DNA of 64,000 nt from Duganella sp. OV510 (GCF_900100205.1 NZ_FNEQ01000001.1:372001-436000); one strand, 5' to 3'; positions 30,790-40,453 are shown, counted from the first letter of the stretch. Made by a program: numbers and translations. The notes: generated by a model not told the origin, from the sequence alone.

Positions 30790-33700
30790 TTATTGTTGCC
30801 CCTTTATACGCCGCCAGCCGACCCGGTGCGCTTCGGCAGTGTCCAGCTCCTTGGCCGCACTGGTGATGTTGCTGCCGTCGGCCAGCGTGGTGATCAGCTT
30901 CAGCTGGCCGCTCGGCAAGCGGATGATGATGAAGCCGACCGCCGCCGAGGTATTCGACAGCGTGGCGCCGGCCGGATCGCCATTCACGCCCTGCCCGGTA
31001 CAAACGTCGATCTGGTACAGATTGCTGGTGCCGCCCACCGAGCAGGCCGACGACGACGACGGCACGTTGGTGATGACATTCGCCACGCCGCTGACGATCT
31101 GCGGGTCCAGGTTCATCCGCTCGCCGGCATTCAGGTTCCAGTTGAAGTACCAGCCATCTTTTTGCAACAGGTCGACCTGGTTGGCAGTCACCGCATAGGT
31201 CACCGTGTTGCTGGAAGAGCCGCGCACGCTGAGCACCTGCTGCACCATATTGCTGGTTGGCAGCGGCCCCAGCGCCGTGCCGCTGTCTTTGAGCGCGTAC
31301 AGACTCTGGACATCGGTATTGGACGTATCCGGCACATCCAGCAGGCGGCCGGTGCCGAACAGCACCACCCGCGACGCCGTGGTCCGCGTGCTGGTGACGC
31401 CGTTGGCGTCGGTGCTGGTCACCGGCACGCCGCACAGCGTTACGTCCGGCCGTGTGGTGATCGGCTTGGTGGCGCCGGCCGTGCCCATGCGCAGCACGCC
31501 GATCGGGCCGGTTTCGGTGGTCATGTCGAAGCGCCACATCTGCCCCAGCACGTCACCGCCGTAGATGTAGGTGACGGTCGGGTCGGACAGCGGATCGTTG
31601 CTGATGGCGGTGATGCGCGCCAGCCCGGATGGCGTGCCGGTATCGCCCGAGGTGGCGGCCTTGGCCAGCACTTCGCCAGTGGCGACGTCGACCACGAACA
31701 GCGTGCCAACGCCGGAGCCGCCGGACACGCCGTCGGTGCCCGACACATTGTTGTAGCCTGAAGTCAGGAACACCACCCACCGCCCCCGCCATTTGCCGAA
31801 CTGCGGATTACCGAAGCTCAGCCCGAGATCGACATCGTTGTGCTGCGGACAAACCACCGCGTCGGCGCACAACTCCCACAGCACCTTGGGACTATCCGGC
31901 TCGGTCACATCCAGCGCATAGTAGCCGCGCCCGCCAGCATTCAGGCCGGCCACCAGCACTGTGCGCCAGGCGCCGCCGATCTGCACGTCGGCGACTTCCG
32001 GCGAACCGTCGGCGCTGAACTGGTGGTTGGTGCCGTAGGTGATGCTGGACAGCGCCGCCAGCTTGCCCATGACGATGCGCGGCACATAGGCCCAGCGTTC
32101 GGCGCCGGTGCGGGCGTTGAAGGCGTGCAGCATGCCGTCGTTGGCGCCGACGAATACGGTGCCGGCCCGGCCGGCGTAGTCGGTCTTGTATTGCGTGTAG
32201 GACAGATCGGGATAGCTGTTATGCGGCTCGCGCACATAGGCCGGCTTGGACGAGGCGATGTCGCCAATGACGATGGGCACGATGTTGCCGTTGGCATCGG
32301 TGGTCGTGGTGTAGGCGCGGAAGATGTTGTCATCGGCATAGGTTTGCACGCCGCGCAGCCAGTTCACCATGTTGACGCCGTTGTTGACCGTCCCCTTGTC
32401 ACTGGCCGACAGCAGCGTGCATTGCGACAGGATGCTGCATTTGTTGGCAAACCAGCCCTTGGTGGTGGCGTCCATCAGCGCATCGCTGAACAGGAAATCG
32501 ACCGGATCGGTGCCGGGCAGCTGATCGGCCTTCATCATCTTGATGCGGCGCGTGCTGAGCGCCGCGCCCACGGTGGTGTTGGTGCTCCAGTCCGGCGTGT
32601 TGATGACCTGGCCGGTACTGGTGTCGATCTTGCGGTCGGTCAGCTCGCCGTACCAGTGCACGGTGGTGAAGGTGGCCGAGAAGATGTCGTTGTCGGTCAG
32701 CGTGATATTCGGCGTGGAGGTGGCCGCTGCGGCTGCCGCGCCGGTGCGCACCTGCATATTCGACAGCGCTTCGCGCAAGCCGTTGACCACATCTTTCGGA
32801 TCTTGCGCGCTGAAATATTTGCCGTGGCCGTTGATGGCCGCGTGCCACAGGTCATCCACCCGCTCCTGCACCGTGCTGGCGGTACTGGTCACGTCCGGAT
32901 TCGGCCAGACGTAGGCGCCGCCGCCGTTCCAGGGGCAGCCGCTGGGCGCCTGCGTGATCAGGTTGTAGAAGTCGCCGCCCGGCTTGGGCGCGGTGTCGTA
33001 GTTCGGCTCATAAGTCATGATACCGTCCACGCCCAGGCCCAGCGTGTAGGTGTTCATGTGCAAATGGGTGTTTTCGCCAGCCGCTGCCGGCACCGAGCCA
33101 GGCTTGCTCATATCGGGCTCCAGCGCCGGCCGCAGCGACACCGTACCGGTGCTGGAGCCGCCGTTGTACCAGTGCAGCGCCACGTCGGCGATCGACGGCT
33201 GGCTCTGCGCGCGCTTGTCGACGCAGCCGGAAGCGATGGTGCAGAAGCGCGCCGCGCTTTCCACGTTGTCGTTGTTGACCACGTTGTTGGTGGTGCTGCC
33301 GTTCCAGTAGCCGTCAGTGGTCAGTATCAGGAAATTCGGCTGGCACGGGTACTGCACCACTTCCTGGCCGCCGGCGTAGTTATATGGCGACAGGTTGGCA
33401 AACATGCGGCCGACATTGTCCATCGCGGTGCGGATCGGCGTCGAGCCGGAGGTGGTGGTGTTGTACAGCGTGGTGTACCAGGTGCTGCGCGCCGCGCCGG
33501 TGAATTCGGCCGGCTTCATGTCGATGGCGCCACCCGAGCCGGCCGCCGACAGCTTGACGTAGCCCACCTTGTAGTTGGCGGTGATCGGCGAGAAGGCGAT
33601 GCCCACCGACGTCTTCATCATTTGCAGCCGGCTCTTGTAATACACATACCAATTGGCGAAATTGGTCATTTCCTCGGTGTAGGTGCAGGTGGCGCCGGCG

Positions 33701-35367
33701 CAATCGACGCGCTCTGCCGACTTTGGATAGGACTGGCCGCTGATAATGTTGACCCGCACAAACGCATTCGGCGCCGCCAGGCCGGGCGTGATGGCGGCAT
33801 AGGTTAGCGGGATCGTGTCGACCACAGCGGCGGTGCTGTTCCAGCTCAGGCTGCCGCTATTGGTGATCGACAGCGCTATCGTGCCGCCGCTGGCGGTGCT
33901 GGTGGTGTCGATGATGCACACGCTGGTATTGCCCAGCGGCGCCGGGCAATTGCTGCTGCCGCCGATGTAGGCGCGGCCCGAGCTATTGCCGGTGCCGATG
34001 CCGCTGACCACCGAGGCGGCCACCTGCGCCGCCGAGCGGCCATTGCCCAGGCTGGCATTGCCGATCAAGGTGTTGCCGTTGAAACTGAGGGTGATGCGCG
34101 CCGAGTTGCCGGTGGTGCCGCTGAAGCTCACCGAGGCCGGCGACAGGCGCGAGACGCTCGACGTGGCCGACAAGCCCCAGCCCGAGCGCGTGCCATCGGT
34201 GTACGGCGTGCAGTTGAGCACAACAAAAGTGCCGGCGCAGCTCAGCATCGGCACCACCGCCACCACATTGTCCGCCGTCAGGTTGATGCCGAAGGTGCTG
34301 CAGGCCGGCACGCTGGCCTGCCCGGTCGGCGTGCGCACGCAGGCAAAGTACAGCCGCGCCGACGTGGGATTGTTGTTGAAAGTGGTGGTTGACGTGGCGA
34401 TGATGTTGGCGGCCAGCGCACTGGCCATGGTCTGCTGCTTGATCGCGCTATTGGTGCCGGTGCTGGCCGTCACCGTGCCGCTGCTGATCGTGACCACATT
34501 GTTGCTGGTGTCAGTCACTTGCACATTGCTGATGCCAAGCGAAGTGGCGGCGCTGGAAGCGCCGATGCCGATTGTGCCGTACGAGACGATGGCACCGATC
34601 GGCTGCGAATACGCCGGGTAGATATAGGCGCCAACGCGCTTGCCCTGGCACTGGGTCAGCGCGCGGTCGCTGCACCAGCGCACCTTGACCGGCACCGGGT
34701 AGCCGGCCGGCGCCGCCCCGCCGATGGTGGTCGACTTGCAGGTACGCATGGTGTCGTCGGTGCAGTACTGGCCGACGCCGATGGTGTAATAGTACGGCCC
34801 GGTGGTGATGTCGACCGGCGTGCGGTACAGCAGGTCCGGATAGGTATAGCTCGCGCTATTGAATGCGCACAGATTAAGCGCATTCACTACGCACCACTTC
34901 AGGTCGGGGAAGCCAGTCACCAGGTTGATGTTGTTGACGCCCGCGGTGCCGAACAGGTCGGCCCGGCGCGCGCCGAAGCCGTCATTGCTCACCACCGTCC
35001 AGTTGCTGGTGTTGGCGGCGTTCTGCTCCGGGTAGTAGCTGCCGTCGGCCTTGATCGGCACCATGTAGCGGATGGCCGGATTGTAATACTGCTTGTTGAA
35101 GTCCGGGCTCATGAACGGCGGATGGCCGACATTGCAGGCCATGGCGCCCAGCGCCAGCGTCAGGTTGCTGCGGCACAGGTTGTCATTGACATAGTCCGGC
35201 GTGTAGGTCTGGTCCATCGAGCCGGAGTTATCAAACAGCAGCATCAGGTTGGGCTTGACCGTGCCGGTGCCGGTGATGTTCAGCAGCGGCACCTGGGCGA
35301 TCTGTGTGGTGGCGGCCATGGCCGGCAAAGCCGCGAGCAAGGCCAGTAGTGCAAATAGCTTTTTCAT
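30790..35367 (-). CDS. pilY1: type IV pilus tip/assembly protein PilY1
   Basis: PilY1 is a large secreted factor at the pilus tip that supports pilus extension, adhesion and surface sensing. The 1525-aa protein has a Sec signal (MKKLFALLALLAALPAMA), then a von Willebrand factor A-type fold with a MIDAS-like LMLLFDNSGSMD (D46, S48, S50). A long Ser/Thr/Gly-rich region follows, and the C-terminal beta-propeller has PilY1 blocks such as VFVGANDGMLHAFNARTG and YIYGGDVLGQMWRFDM. The usual Asp/Asn-rich Ca2+ loop just before that last block is degenerate. It is the last gene of a coupled pilin operon, 10 bp after pilX. Confidence 0.93.
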   Translation of the reverse strand: MKKLFALLALLAALPAMAATTQIAQVPLLNITGTGTVKPNLMLLFDNSGSMDQTYTPDYVNDNLCRSNLTLALGAMACNVGHPPFMSPDFNKQYYNPAIRYMVPIKADGSYYPEQNAANTSNWTVVSNDGFGARRADLFGTAGVNNINLVTGFPDLKWCVVNALNLCAFNSASYTYPDLLYRTPVDITTGPYYYTIGVGQYCTDDTMRTCKSTTIGGAAPAGYPVPVKVRWCSDRALTQCQGKRVGAYIYPAYSQPIGAIVSYGTIGIGASSAATSLGISNVQVTDTSNNVVTISSGTVTASTGTNSAIKQQTMASALAANIIATSTTTFNNNPTSARLYFACVRTPTGQASVPACSTFGINLTADNVVAVVPMLSCAGTFVVLNCTPYTDGTRSGWGLSATSSVSRLSPASVSFSGTTGNSARITLSFNGNTLIGNASLGNGRSAAQVAASVVSGIGTGNSSGRAYIGGSSNCPAPLGNTSVCIIDTTSTASGGTIALSITNSGSLSWNSTAAVVDTIPLTYAAITPGLAAPNAFVRVNIISGQSYPKSAERVDCAGATCTYTEEMTNFANWYVYYKSRLQMMKTSVGIAFSPITANYKVGYVKLSAAGSGGAIDMKPAEFTGAARSTWYTTLYNTTTSGSTPIRTAMDNVGRMFANLSPYNYAGGQEVVQYPCQPNFLILTTDGYWNGSTTNNVVNNDNVESAARFCTIASGCVDKRAQSQPSIADVALHWYNGGSSTGTVSLRPALEPDMSKPGSVPAAAGENTHLHMNTYTLGLGVDGIMTYEPNYDTAPKPGGDFYNLITQAPSGCPWNGGGAYVWPNPDVTSTASTVQERVDDLWHAAINGHGKYFSAQDPKDVVNGLREALSNMQVRTGAAAAAATSTPNITLTDNDIFSATFTTVHWYGELTDRKIDTSTGQVINTPDWSTNTTVGAALSTRRIKMMKADQLPGTDPVDFLFSDALMDATTKGWFANKCSILSQCTLLSASDKGTVNNGVNMVNWLRGVQTYADDNIFRAYTTTTDANGNIVPIVIGDIASSKPAYVREPHNSYPDLSYTQYKTDYAGRAGTVFVGANDGMLHAFNARTGAERWAYVPRIVMGKLAALSSITYGTNHQFSADGSPEVADVQIGGAWRTVLVAGLNAGGRGYYALDVTEPDSPKVLWELCADAVVCPQHNDVDLGLSFGNPQFGKWRGRWVVFLTSGYNNVSGTDGVSGGSGVGTLFVVDVATGEVLAKAATSGDTGTPSGLARITAISNDPLSDPTVTYIYGGDVLGQMWRFDMTTETGPIGVLRMGTAGATKPITTRPDVTLCGVPVTSTDANGVTSTRTTASRVVLFGTGRLLDVPDTSNTDVQSLYALKDSGTALGPLPTSNMVQQVLSVRGSSSNTVTYAVTANQVDLLQKDGWYFNWNLNAGERMNLDPQIVSGVANVITNVPSSSSACSVGGTSNLYQIDVCTGQGVNGDPAGATLSNTSAAVGFIIIRLPSGQLKLITTLADGSNITSAAKELDTAEAHRVGWRRIKGQQ

Positions 35368-35377
35368 GATGATCTCC

Positions 35378-35956
35378 TCAAGGCCCCTTCATGATGACCG
35401 CCTGCGTCACCACATTGCCGCCGCGCGGCCCGAACACGCGCGCCGTGACCACGTAATGGATCTGCGCCGTGCTGGCCAGGTTGGGCGCATCGACCCGCAA
35501 GGTTTCGCCCAGCGCGCGCGGTCCGGTGGTGCCCGGACGCGGCGCCGTGGTCTGGCATTTGTTGTTGTTCGCGTCATAGGAACCAGCAAAATTGCACAGG
35601 CGGTGAATGACGTACTCGACCCGGTTGCCGTCTGCATCCGCTGGCAACGTCACCGAGCCCAGCCAGAAGTTGGGATTGCTGGCGGTCCAGGCCTGCGACA
35701 GCGTGGCGACATAGCCGGCCGACGGCTGGTCGGCCAGCAGGTCGGCCTTGGTGGCCAGATTGCGCAAGTAGGTGAAGCCGGCGTGCAGGCCGGCGTCGGC
35801 GGCCTTGGTCATGGCGGCGTCATAGGCCAGGTTGCTGGTGGTCAGCGTGGTCGAGGTGCTGGACTTCAGCAGGTAAATGCTGCTCACCATCATTACCGCC
35901 AGCATGATGAGCATGATGGGCAAGGCGATGCCGCGCTGGAAGGTCGAGGTAATCAT
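35378..35956 (-). CDS. pilX: minor pilin PilX
   Basis: A 192-aa prepilin-like protein. After the leader MITSTFQRG the hydrophobic helix is IALPIMLIMLAVMMVSS. As usual for PilX, position +5 lacks the Glu found in the other pilins. PilX primes pilus assembly together with PilV, PilW and the FimT/FimU-type pilin and links to PilY1. Its ATG overlaps the pilW stop by four bases. The PilX assignment rests on the position between pilW and pilY1 and on the missing Glu5. Confidence 0.83.
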   Translation of the reverse strand: MITSTFQRGIALPIMLIMLAVMMVSSIYLLKSSTSTTLTTSNLAYDAAMTKAADAGLHAGFTYLRNLATKADLLADQPSAGYVATLSQAWTASNPNFWLGSVTLPADADGNRVEYVIHRLCNFAGSYDANNNKCQTTAPRPGTTGPRALGETLRVDAPNLASTAQIHYVVTARVFGPRGGNVVTQAVIMKGP

Positions 35957-37167
35957 GGTCGGTACTGTGCATTCACAATGGGAACGATGGTTTCAAACAC
36001 ACGGTAGCGGTAGCACTTCCAGCTGAGTGTGTCGCCCGCCACCGCGACGTTGACCTGCACCGGCACCGCCTGCACGCCGGTCGGCACGCTGCTGGCAAAC
36101 ACGGTCGGCATGACAGCGGTGGCCGTGCATTCGGCGCCCGGACCCGGCCGCTCAACCGTCTTGCTGCGCGCCACCACGGCAATGCGCACGGCGGCGATGC
36201 GCTGATAGTCGCCCAGGCCGCCATTGGAGCCGTCGCTGTCGGCATCGATCATGGCACCGCTCCAGGCGCCGATCTGCATGCCGCCGTTGGCGGTCGGCAG
36301 CAGTTGCTTGCCGTTGTTGGCCGGGTTCGGATCGTAGCTGGCCAGTACCCGCGTGTCGAAGCCGTACTGCGCCTTGATCGAGACAATGTTGTCCGCCACC
36401 GAAACGCCAGCCGCCGCCGCGCCGGCCAGGTCGGTGGCGCGCAGCAGCAGCACGCCGTTGTCGACCGACCAGATGTGGAAATGCAACTGGTCCGGCTGGC
36501 CCAGGTTGTACATATACGTGACGTTCATCGCGTAGTTTTGCGCCATGCCGGCGATGGCGTTGTAGCGGTACTGGCTGCCGCCTTGCAGCTGCATCTCGGC
36601 GCCGCGCCCGGTGGCAGGGTTAAAGCCGGCGATCTGCATCACCGAGCAAGGCCGGTCCGGCGTCTGTGGCGCCACCACCAGCACGTCGCCAGGGTTGTAG
36701 CCGTAAGGCGTGCTCTCGGCGCCGACCACAAACGCCTCGCCGGTGTAGTTGGCCTTCATCAGCGTCGAGCCGACGCCAGCATTGGAGCTGCCGCTATTGA
36801 ACGAGATCACGTCGGGATTGGCGCCGTTGGACTGGATCACCACCGCCGCCAGCGGCGTGATGCTGTTGCCGTCGCGCTGCGCGGTCAGCAACTGGTAGCC
36901 GCGCTGGTCGCTGAAATTGGTGGCGCAGCCGTTGACGGTGCGGTCGTTCAGTCCCCAGCCGGCGATGGCGGCGTCGCCGCTCAGCTGGAACATGGCCAGC
37001 ATGCCGTTCTGCATCGAATCGCCACCGCCAACCGCTGCATCCTTGTTGGCCTCGCCGCTGATGACCAGCCGCGTGGCAAACAGCAGCGCCAGCAGGCCGA
37101 TCACCACGCTGACCATGAGCTCCACCAGCGAGAAACCGTGTGTGCGGCGTATGAGCAAGTTAACCAT
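35953..37167 (-). CDS. pilW: minor pilin PilW
   Basis: A 404-aa prepilin, long as is normal for PilW. The leader cleavage site is HG|FSLVEL (Glu at +5), followed by a typical hydrophobic helix. The large C-terminal globular part contains several Cys residues that may form disulfides. It works in the minor-pilin priming complex at the pilus tip. It starts 2 bp after the pilV stop and its stop overlaps pilX. The pilin fold is certain; the PilW name is from length and gene order. Confidence 0.87.
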   Translation of the reverse strand: MVNLLIRRTHGFSLVELMVSVVIGLLALLFATRLVISGEANKDAAVGGGDSMQNGMLAMFQLSGDAAIAGWGLNDRTVNGCATNFSDQRGYQLLTAQRDGNSITPLAAVVIQSNGANPDVISFNSGSSNAGVGSTLMKANYTGEAFVVGAESTPYGYNPGDVLVVAPQTPDRPCSVMQIAGFNPATGRGAEMQLQGGSQYRYNAIAGMAQNYAMNVTYMYNLGQPDQLHFHIWSVDNGVLLLRATDLAGAAAAGVSVADNIVSIKAQYGFDTRVLASYDPNPANNGKQLLPTANGGMQIGAWSGAMIDADSDGSNGGLGDYQRIAAVRIAVVARSKTVERPGPGAECTATAVMPTVFASSVPTGVQAVPVQVNVAVAGDTLSWKCYRYRVFETIVPIVNAQYRP

Positions 37168-37168
37168 G

Positions 37169-37594
37169 TCAGCGCGCGATATAGGAGGTGACGCGGTGCC
37201 GGTTGGCTTCGCTGCGCGCCTTGCGCTGCCAGCGGATCGAAATGTCCACCTGGTAGCGGTTCTGCGCCGGCTGGTCGGCCACCGCCACCGACAGCACGGC
37301 GCCGGGGATGGCCGCCCTGGTTTCCTGCACCCATGGCGTCAGCCGGGCATTCGGCGAGGCGTTCTCGGCCAGGTTGTACAGGCCGATGTTGGCGACGTCG
37401 GCGTTCATCACACCGATCAGTTTTTCAGTGGCCAGCGTCGCTTCGGCGCGCATGCCGGCATCCGACAACGCCGAATAGGCGCGCGCCTGCATGCCTACCG
37501 TGCCCAGCAGGCCAATGCCAAGGATCACGATGGCCAGCATCGCTTCCAGCAAGGCGATGCCGTCCTGGCAGCGTGGGCGCACGAGCGTTTTCAT
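37169..37594 (-). CDS. pilV: minor pilin PilV
   Basis: A 141-aa prepilin with the cleavage site DG|IALLEA (Glu +5) and a hydrophobic helix MLAIVILGIGLLG. The short C-terminal domain fits PilV. Its ATG overlaps the fimT stop (ATGA) and it is followed immediately by pilW. It belongs to the tip-priming minor pilin complex. The name is from order and length. Confidence 0.87.
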   Translation of the reverse strand: MKTLVRPRCQDGIALLEAMLAIVILGIGLLGTVGMQARAYSALSDAGMRAEATLATEKLIGVMNADVANIGLYNLAENASPNARLTPWVQETRAAIPGAVLSVAVADQPAQNRYQVDISIRWQRKARSEANRHRVTSYIAR

Positions 37595-38217
37595 GGCGGA
37601 CAGGCCCGGCTATCGTGGACGGTGACAGTCGGATCGCACTTGACCGCCATGCCGGCCAGCGTGATGTTCAAGGCGACCGTGGGCACTTCGCTGGCATACT
37701 TGCCGGCCGGTGTCAGCCGCAGCTGCGTCAGGCGTTCGGCAAACGTGGTGTTAACCCAGCCCAGCGCCGTGTAATACACCTGCGAACTGCCCTCCGGCTG
37801 CACACTCGGTTGCAGCACCTCACCCGATGGCAGGCCGCCGGCCAGGCGCCGCACCGAGCGGTAGCCGGTCGCGCCCAGCGGATCATTGGCCGAGGGCGTG
37901 TCGGTGGTCGACCAGCCGTCCTGGCCGGGCAGGCATTGGGTATCGGCGCCGACATAGCACAGGTCGATCTGCCAATCCATCTGGCCGTTATTCTCGTTGG
38001 GCGTCAGCGAAATGCGGCTGGCGGTGTTGTGCGCGATCGCCTCGCGCCGCGCCATGCCGAAGCCTTCAGCGTAAAACTCGCTGACGCTGCGCGCGCGGTT
38101 GGCCAGCAGCCAGCTGCCGGCGTTGGGAATGCCGATCGCCAGCATGACGCCGAAGATGGTGATCGTCACCAGCAACTCGATCAGCGTGAAGCCGGGCTGG
38201 AAGCTTATTCGGTACAT
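37591..38217 (-). CDS. fimT: GspH/FimT-type minor pilin
   Basis: A 208-aa prepilin with cleavage site PG|FTLIEL (Glu +5), hydrophobic helix LVTITIFGVMLAIGIP, then a GspH/FimT-like domain (RSVSEFYAEGFGMARREAIAHN). FimT/FimU-type pilins are part of the priming complex and in some bacteria bind DNA for uptake. A Cys pair is present near the C-terminus. Its start overlaps the pilE-type gene by 13 bp, so the whole operon is tightly coupled. Confidence 0.86.
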   Translation of the reverse strand: MYRISFQPGFTLIELLVTITIFGVMLAIGIPNAGSWLLANRARSVSEFYAEGFGMARREAIAHNTASRISLTPNENNGQMDWQIDLCYVGADTQCLPGQDGWSTTDTPSANDPLGATGYRSVRRLAGGLPSGEVLQPSVQPEGSSQVYYTALGWVNTTFAERLTQLRLTPAGKYASEVPTVALNITLAGMAVKCDPTVTVHDSRACPP

Positions 38218-38630
38218 GCGCCGCCCTTGTGGTCGACCCAGCAGTCGGCATTGGTGCCCCAGCCGGTCGGGCTGGCGGTGGTGGCGTGCGTGCCGCTCTC
38301 GTTGATGGTGTAGGCAAAGCCCGAGGTCTTGCTGCGGCCGGTGGCAGTGATGGTGTAGGTGGAGGCGGTGGCGTTGCTCAGCGCGTAGGTGAAGTTGGGC
38401 GATGCCTGCGGAAAGCCGGCCGAACCGTCAAAGCCGACATAGGTGCGGTTGTTGGCCCAGAACTGCTCGGCGGCCGGCTGCGCGCCGCCCAGGCCGGTGA
38501 ATGCCTCGTTCAGGCGGCCACGGGTCACATAGTCGCTGTAGGCCGGCACCGCGACCGCCAGCAGAATGCCGACAATCGCCACCGTGACCAGCACTTCGAT
38601 CAGTGTGAAACCCCGGTGAATGTGCTTCAT
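38205..38630 (-). CDS. pilE: type IV pilin PilE-like protein
   Basis: A 141-aa prepilin with leader MKHIHRG|FTLIEV (Glu +5) and PAYSDYVTRGRLNEAFTGL, the typical start of PilE/ComP-type pilins. A C-terminal Cys pair (ADCWVDHKGGAC) could form the D-region disulfide. It is the first gene of the operon pilE-fimT-pilV-pilW-pilX-pilY1, so it is probably a minor PilE-type subunit and not the major pilin. The upstream 100 bp contains the palindrome TTCCCTGAGGGAA (38688-38700). Confidence 0.85.
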   Translation of the reverse strand: MKHIHRGFTLIEVLVTVAIVGILLAVAVPAYSDYVTRGRLNEAFTGLGGAQPAAEQFWANNRTYVGFDGSAGFPQASPNFTYALSNATASTYTITATGRSKTSGFAYTINESGTHATTASPTGWGTNADCWVDHKGGACTE

Positions 38631-38730
38631 GGCCGTGCTCCCCGTCGCTTATCTGCTGGGGATCAGTGTACGCTTGCCGCCTTGCAATTCCCTGAGGGAA
38701 ACCTGACAAACCGCTGACGATCGCACAAAC

Positions 38731-39717
38731 TCAGCGGAATTTCACCGTGAACAAGGCGCCCCGCCCGCTTTTCGGTGCGGAAATGACCAGACCGGCGCCG
38801 TGCACTACGGCGATGTCGCGCACGATGGCCAGCCCGAGGCCGCTGCCGTGGCTCTTGTCATCCAGCCGCACGTAGCGGTTGAACACCTGTTCGCGCCGGG
38901 CCGGCGGGATGCCGGGGCCGTTATCTTCCACAGTCAGCAGGCCGGGGCGCACTGTCACCGTCACCGCGCCACGCGGCGGCGTGTAGCGGATGGCGTTATC
39001 GATCAGGTTGTCGATCAGGTCACGCAGCAGGAAACGATCACCGGTGATGGTGGCCGCTTGCAGGTCGAAGCCGATGTCGATCGACTTCAGCGTCGCCTGA
39101 TCGACAAACCCCTGCACCGCCTCGGCCACCAGCGCATCCAGCGCCAGCGGCTCCAGCCGGGCTTTCTCGAAGTGATGCGGTTCGGCGCGCGCCAGCGACA
39201 GCAACTGATTGGTCTGCCGTATCATGCGCTCGGTGGCGGACAGCATCAGCCGCACCGACTGCGCACTGTCCGGCTCCGCATGCCGCGCGCCCAGCCACTC
39301 CAGCTGTGTCTTCAGCCCCGCCAGCGGCGTACGCAGCTGGTGCGCGACGTTGGCGAGGAAATCCTGCCGTGCCTGCGCGCCCTCGCCCACCTTGGCCAGC
39401 AGGCCGTTGAAGGCCGACACCACCGGTTCCAGCTCATACGGCACATCATCGGCGGCGATGGCGGCAAGATCGTCGCCTTCGCGCTGGTTCAGTTCGGCGC
39501 GCAGCCGGTTCAGCGGCCGCAGCCCGCTGCTGACGGAGAACCAGATCAGCGCCACGCAAGCCAGCGCCAGCACGATTTCCAGTAGCACCAGCGTGCGCAG
39601 CACCGCTTCGCGCAATGGCGGCGGCGCCAGCACGTAAGCCAATGCGCCGGCGCCCAGGTTCATCAGCAGGATGGGCGGAATCAGCCACTTCAGCAGGCGC
39701 AGGCGGATGCTGCTCAT
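38731..39717 (-). CDS. sensor histidine kinase with almost no periplasmic domain
   Basis: A 328-aa inner-membrane kinase. Two transmembrane helices (about 8-30 and 42-62) are separated by only about ten residues, so there is almost no extracytoplasmic sensor. A HAMP-like linker leads to the H-box FLANVAHQLRTPLAG (H126), and the ATPase has N, G1 (DNGPGIP) and G2 (GSGLGLAI) boxes. The sequence is closest to QseC/TctE-type kinases, which normally have a large periplasmic domain. Its ATG overlaps the response regulator stop by four bases. It may sense membrane state or an accessory protein. Confidence 0.9.
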   Translation of the reverse strand: MSSIRLRLLKWLIPPILLMNLGAGALAYVLAPPPLREAVLRTLVLLEIVLALACVALIWFSVSSGLRPLNRLRAELNQREGDDLAAIAADDVPYELEPVVSAFNGLLAKVGEGAQARQDFLANVAHQLRTPLAGLKTQLEWLGARHAEPDSAQSVRLMLSATERMIRQTNQLLSLARAEPHHFEKARLEPLALDALVAEAVQGFVDQATLKSIDIGFDLQAATITGDRFLLRDLIDNLIDNAIRYTPPRGAVTVTVRPGLLTVEDNGPGIPPARREQVFNRYVRLDDKSHGSGLGLAIVRDIAVVHGAGLVISAPKSGRGALFTVKFR

Positions 39718-40382
39718 GCGGCCAGCTCCAGCAGGTAGCCGAAGCCGCGAATGGTGCGGATGGTGACGCCGGCGTCGGCCAGCTTCAGTCGCAGGCGCGA
39801 GATATACACCTCCACCGCGTTCAGGCTCAGGTCATCGCCCCAGGGCAGGATGGCATCGATGATCTGCTGCTTGGACACCACGCGCGCTGCGTGTTGCAGC
39901 AGATATTCCAGCACAGCCCACTCGCGTACCGACAGTTCGATCGCCTGGTCGCCGACACGCGCGCGCCTGGTGCACGTATCCAGCGACAAATCGCCCAGCG
40001 ACAGCGCAGCCGGCCTGGGCGTATGGCGCCGCGCCAGCGCCTTGATGCGTGCCACCAGCTCGGCCGTGGCGAACGGCTTCACCAGGTAGTCATCAGCGCC
40101 CTGTTCCAGGCCGCGCACGCGGTCCTCGATGGCGTCACGCGCCGTCAGCAGCAGCACCGGCACGCTGGCGCCCCGCGCGCGCAGGCGGCGCACGACCTCA
40201 AAACCGTCGATGCCGGGCAGGCCGATATCCAGCAGCACCACTTCCACCGTCGTCACGCGTTGCAGCAGCAGGTCGGCCTGGGCACCGTTGCCGACCACCT
40301 CGACCTGCATGCCATGACTGCCCAGCGCCCGGCTGAGGCCATCTGCCAACACTGCGTCGTCTTCGACCACCAGTACATGCAT
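39714..40382 (-). CDS. OmpR-family response regulator
   Basis: A 222-aa regulator with a receiver domain (acidic pocket VEDD, phospho-acceptor D52 in LLDIGLPG, K in VKPF) and a C-terminal winged helix of the OmpR/PhoB type (LSVREWAVLEYLL ... NAVEVYISRLR ... IRTIRGFGYLL). It is closest to TctD/QseB. I start it at MHVLVVEDD; in-frame ATGs at 40415 and 40433 would give unusual extensions. It is coupled to the downstream kinase. Confidence 0.92.
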   Translation of the reverse strand: MHVLVVEDDAVLADGLSRALGSHGMQVEVVGNGAQADLLLQRVTTVEVVLLDIGLPGIDGFEVVRRLRARGASVPVLLLTARDAIEDRVRGLEQGADDYLVKPFATAELVARIKALARRHTPRPAALSLGDLSLDTCTRRARVGDQAIELSVREWAVLEYLLQHAARVVSKQQIIDAILPWGDDLSLNAVEVYISRLRLKLADAGVTIRTIRGFGYLLELAA

Positions 40383-40453
40383 ATTCGTGCGCCCTGTTTT
40401 CGGGATGTATGCCATTATGCCGCTGCCTCCCATAGAAAGACAGTGGGCGCGTA

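Noticed and set aside
31840..33807. A 655-codon plus-strand frame across pilY1
   Set aside because: It lies opposite a recognisable PilY1 and has no domain; it results from the third-position GC bias.
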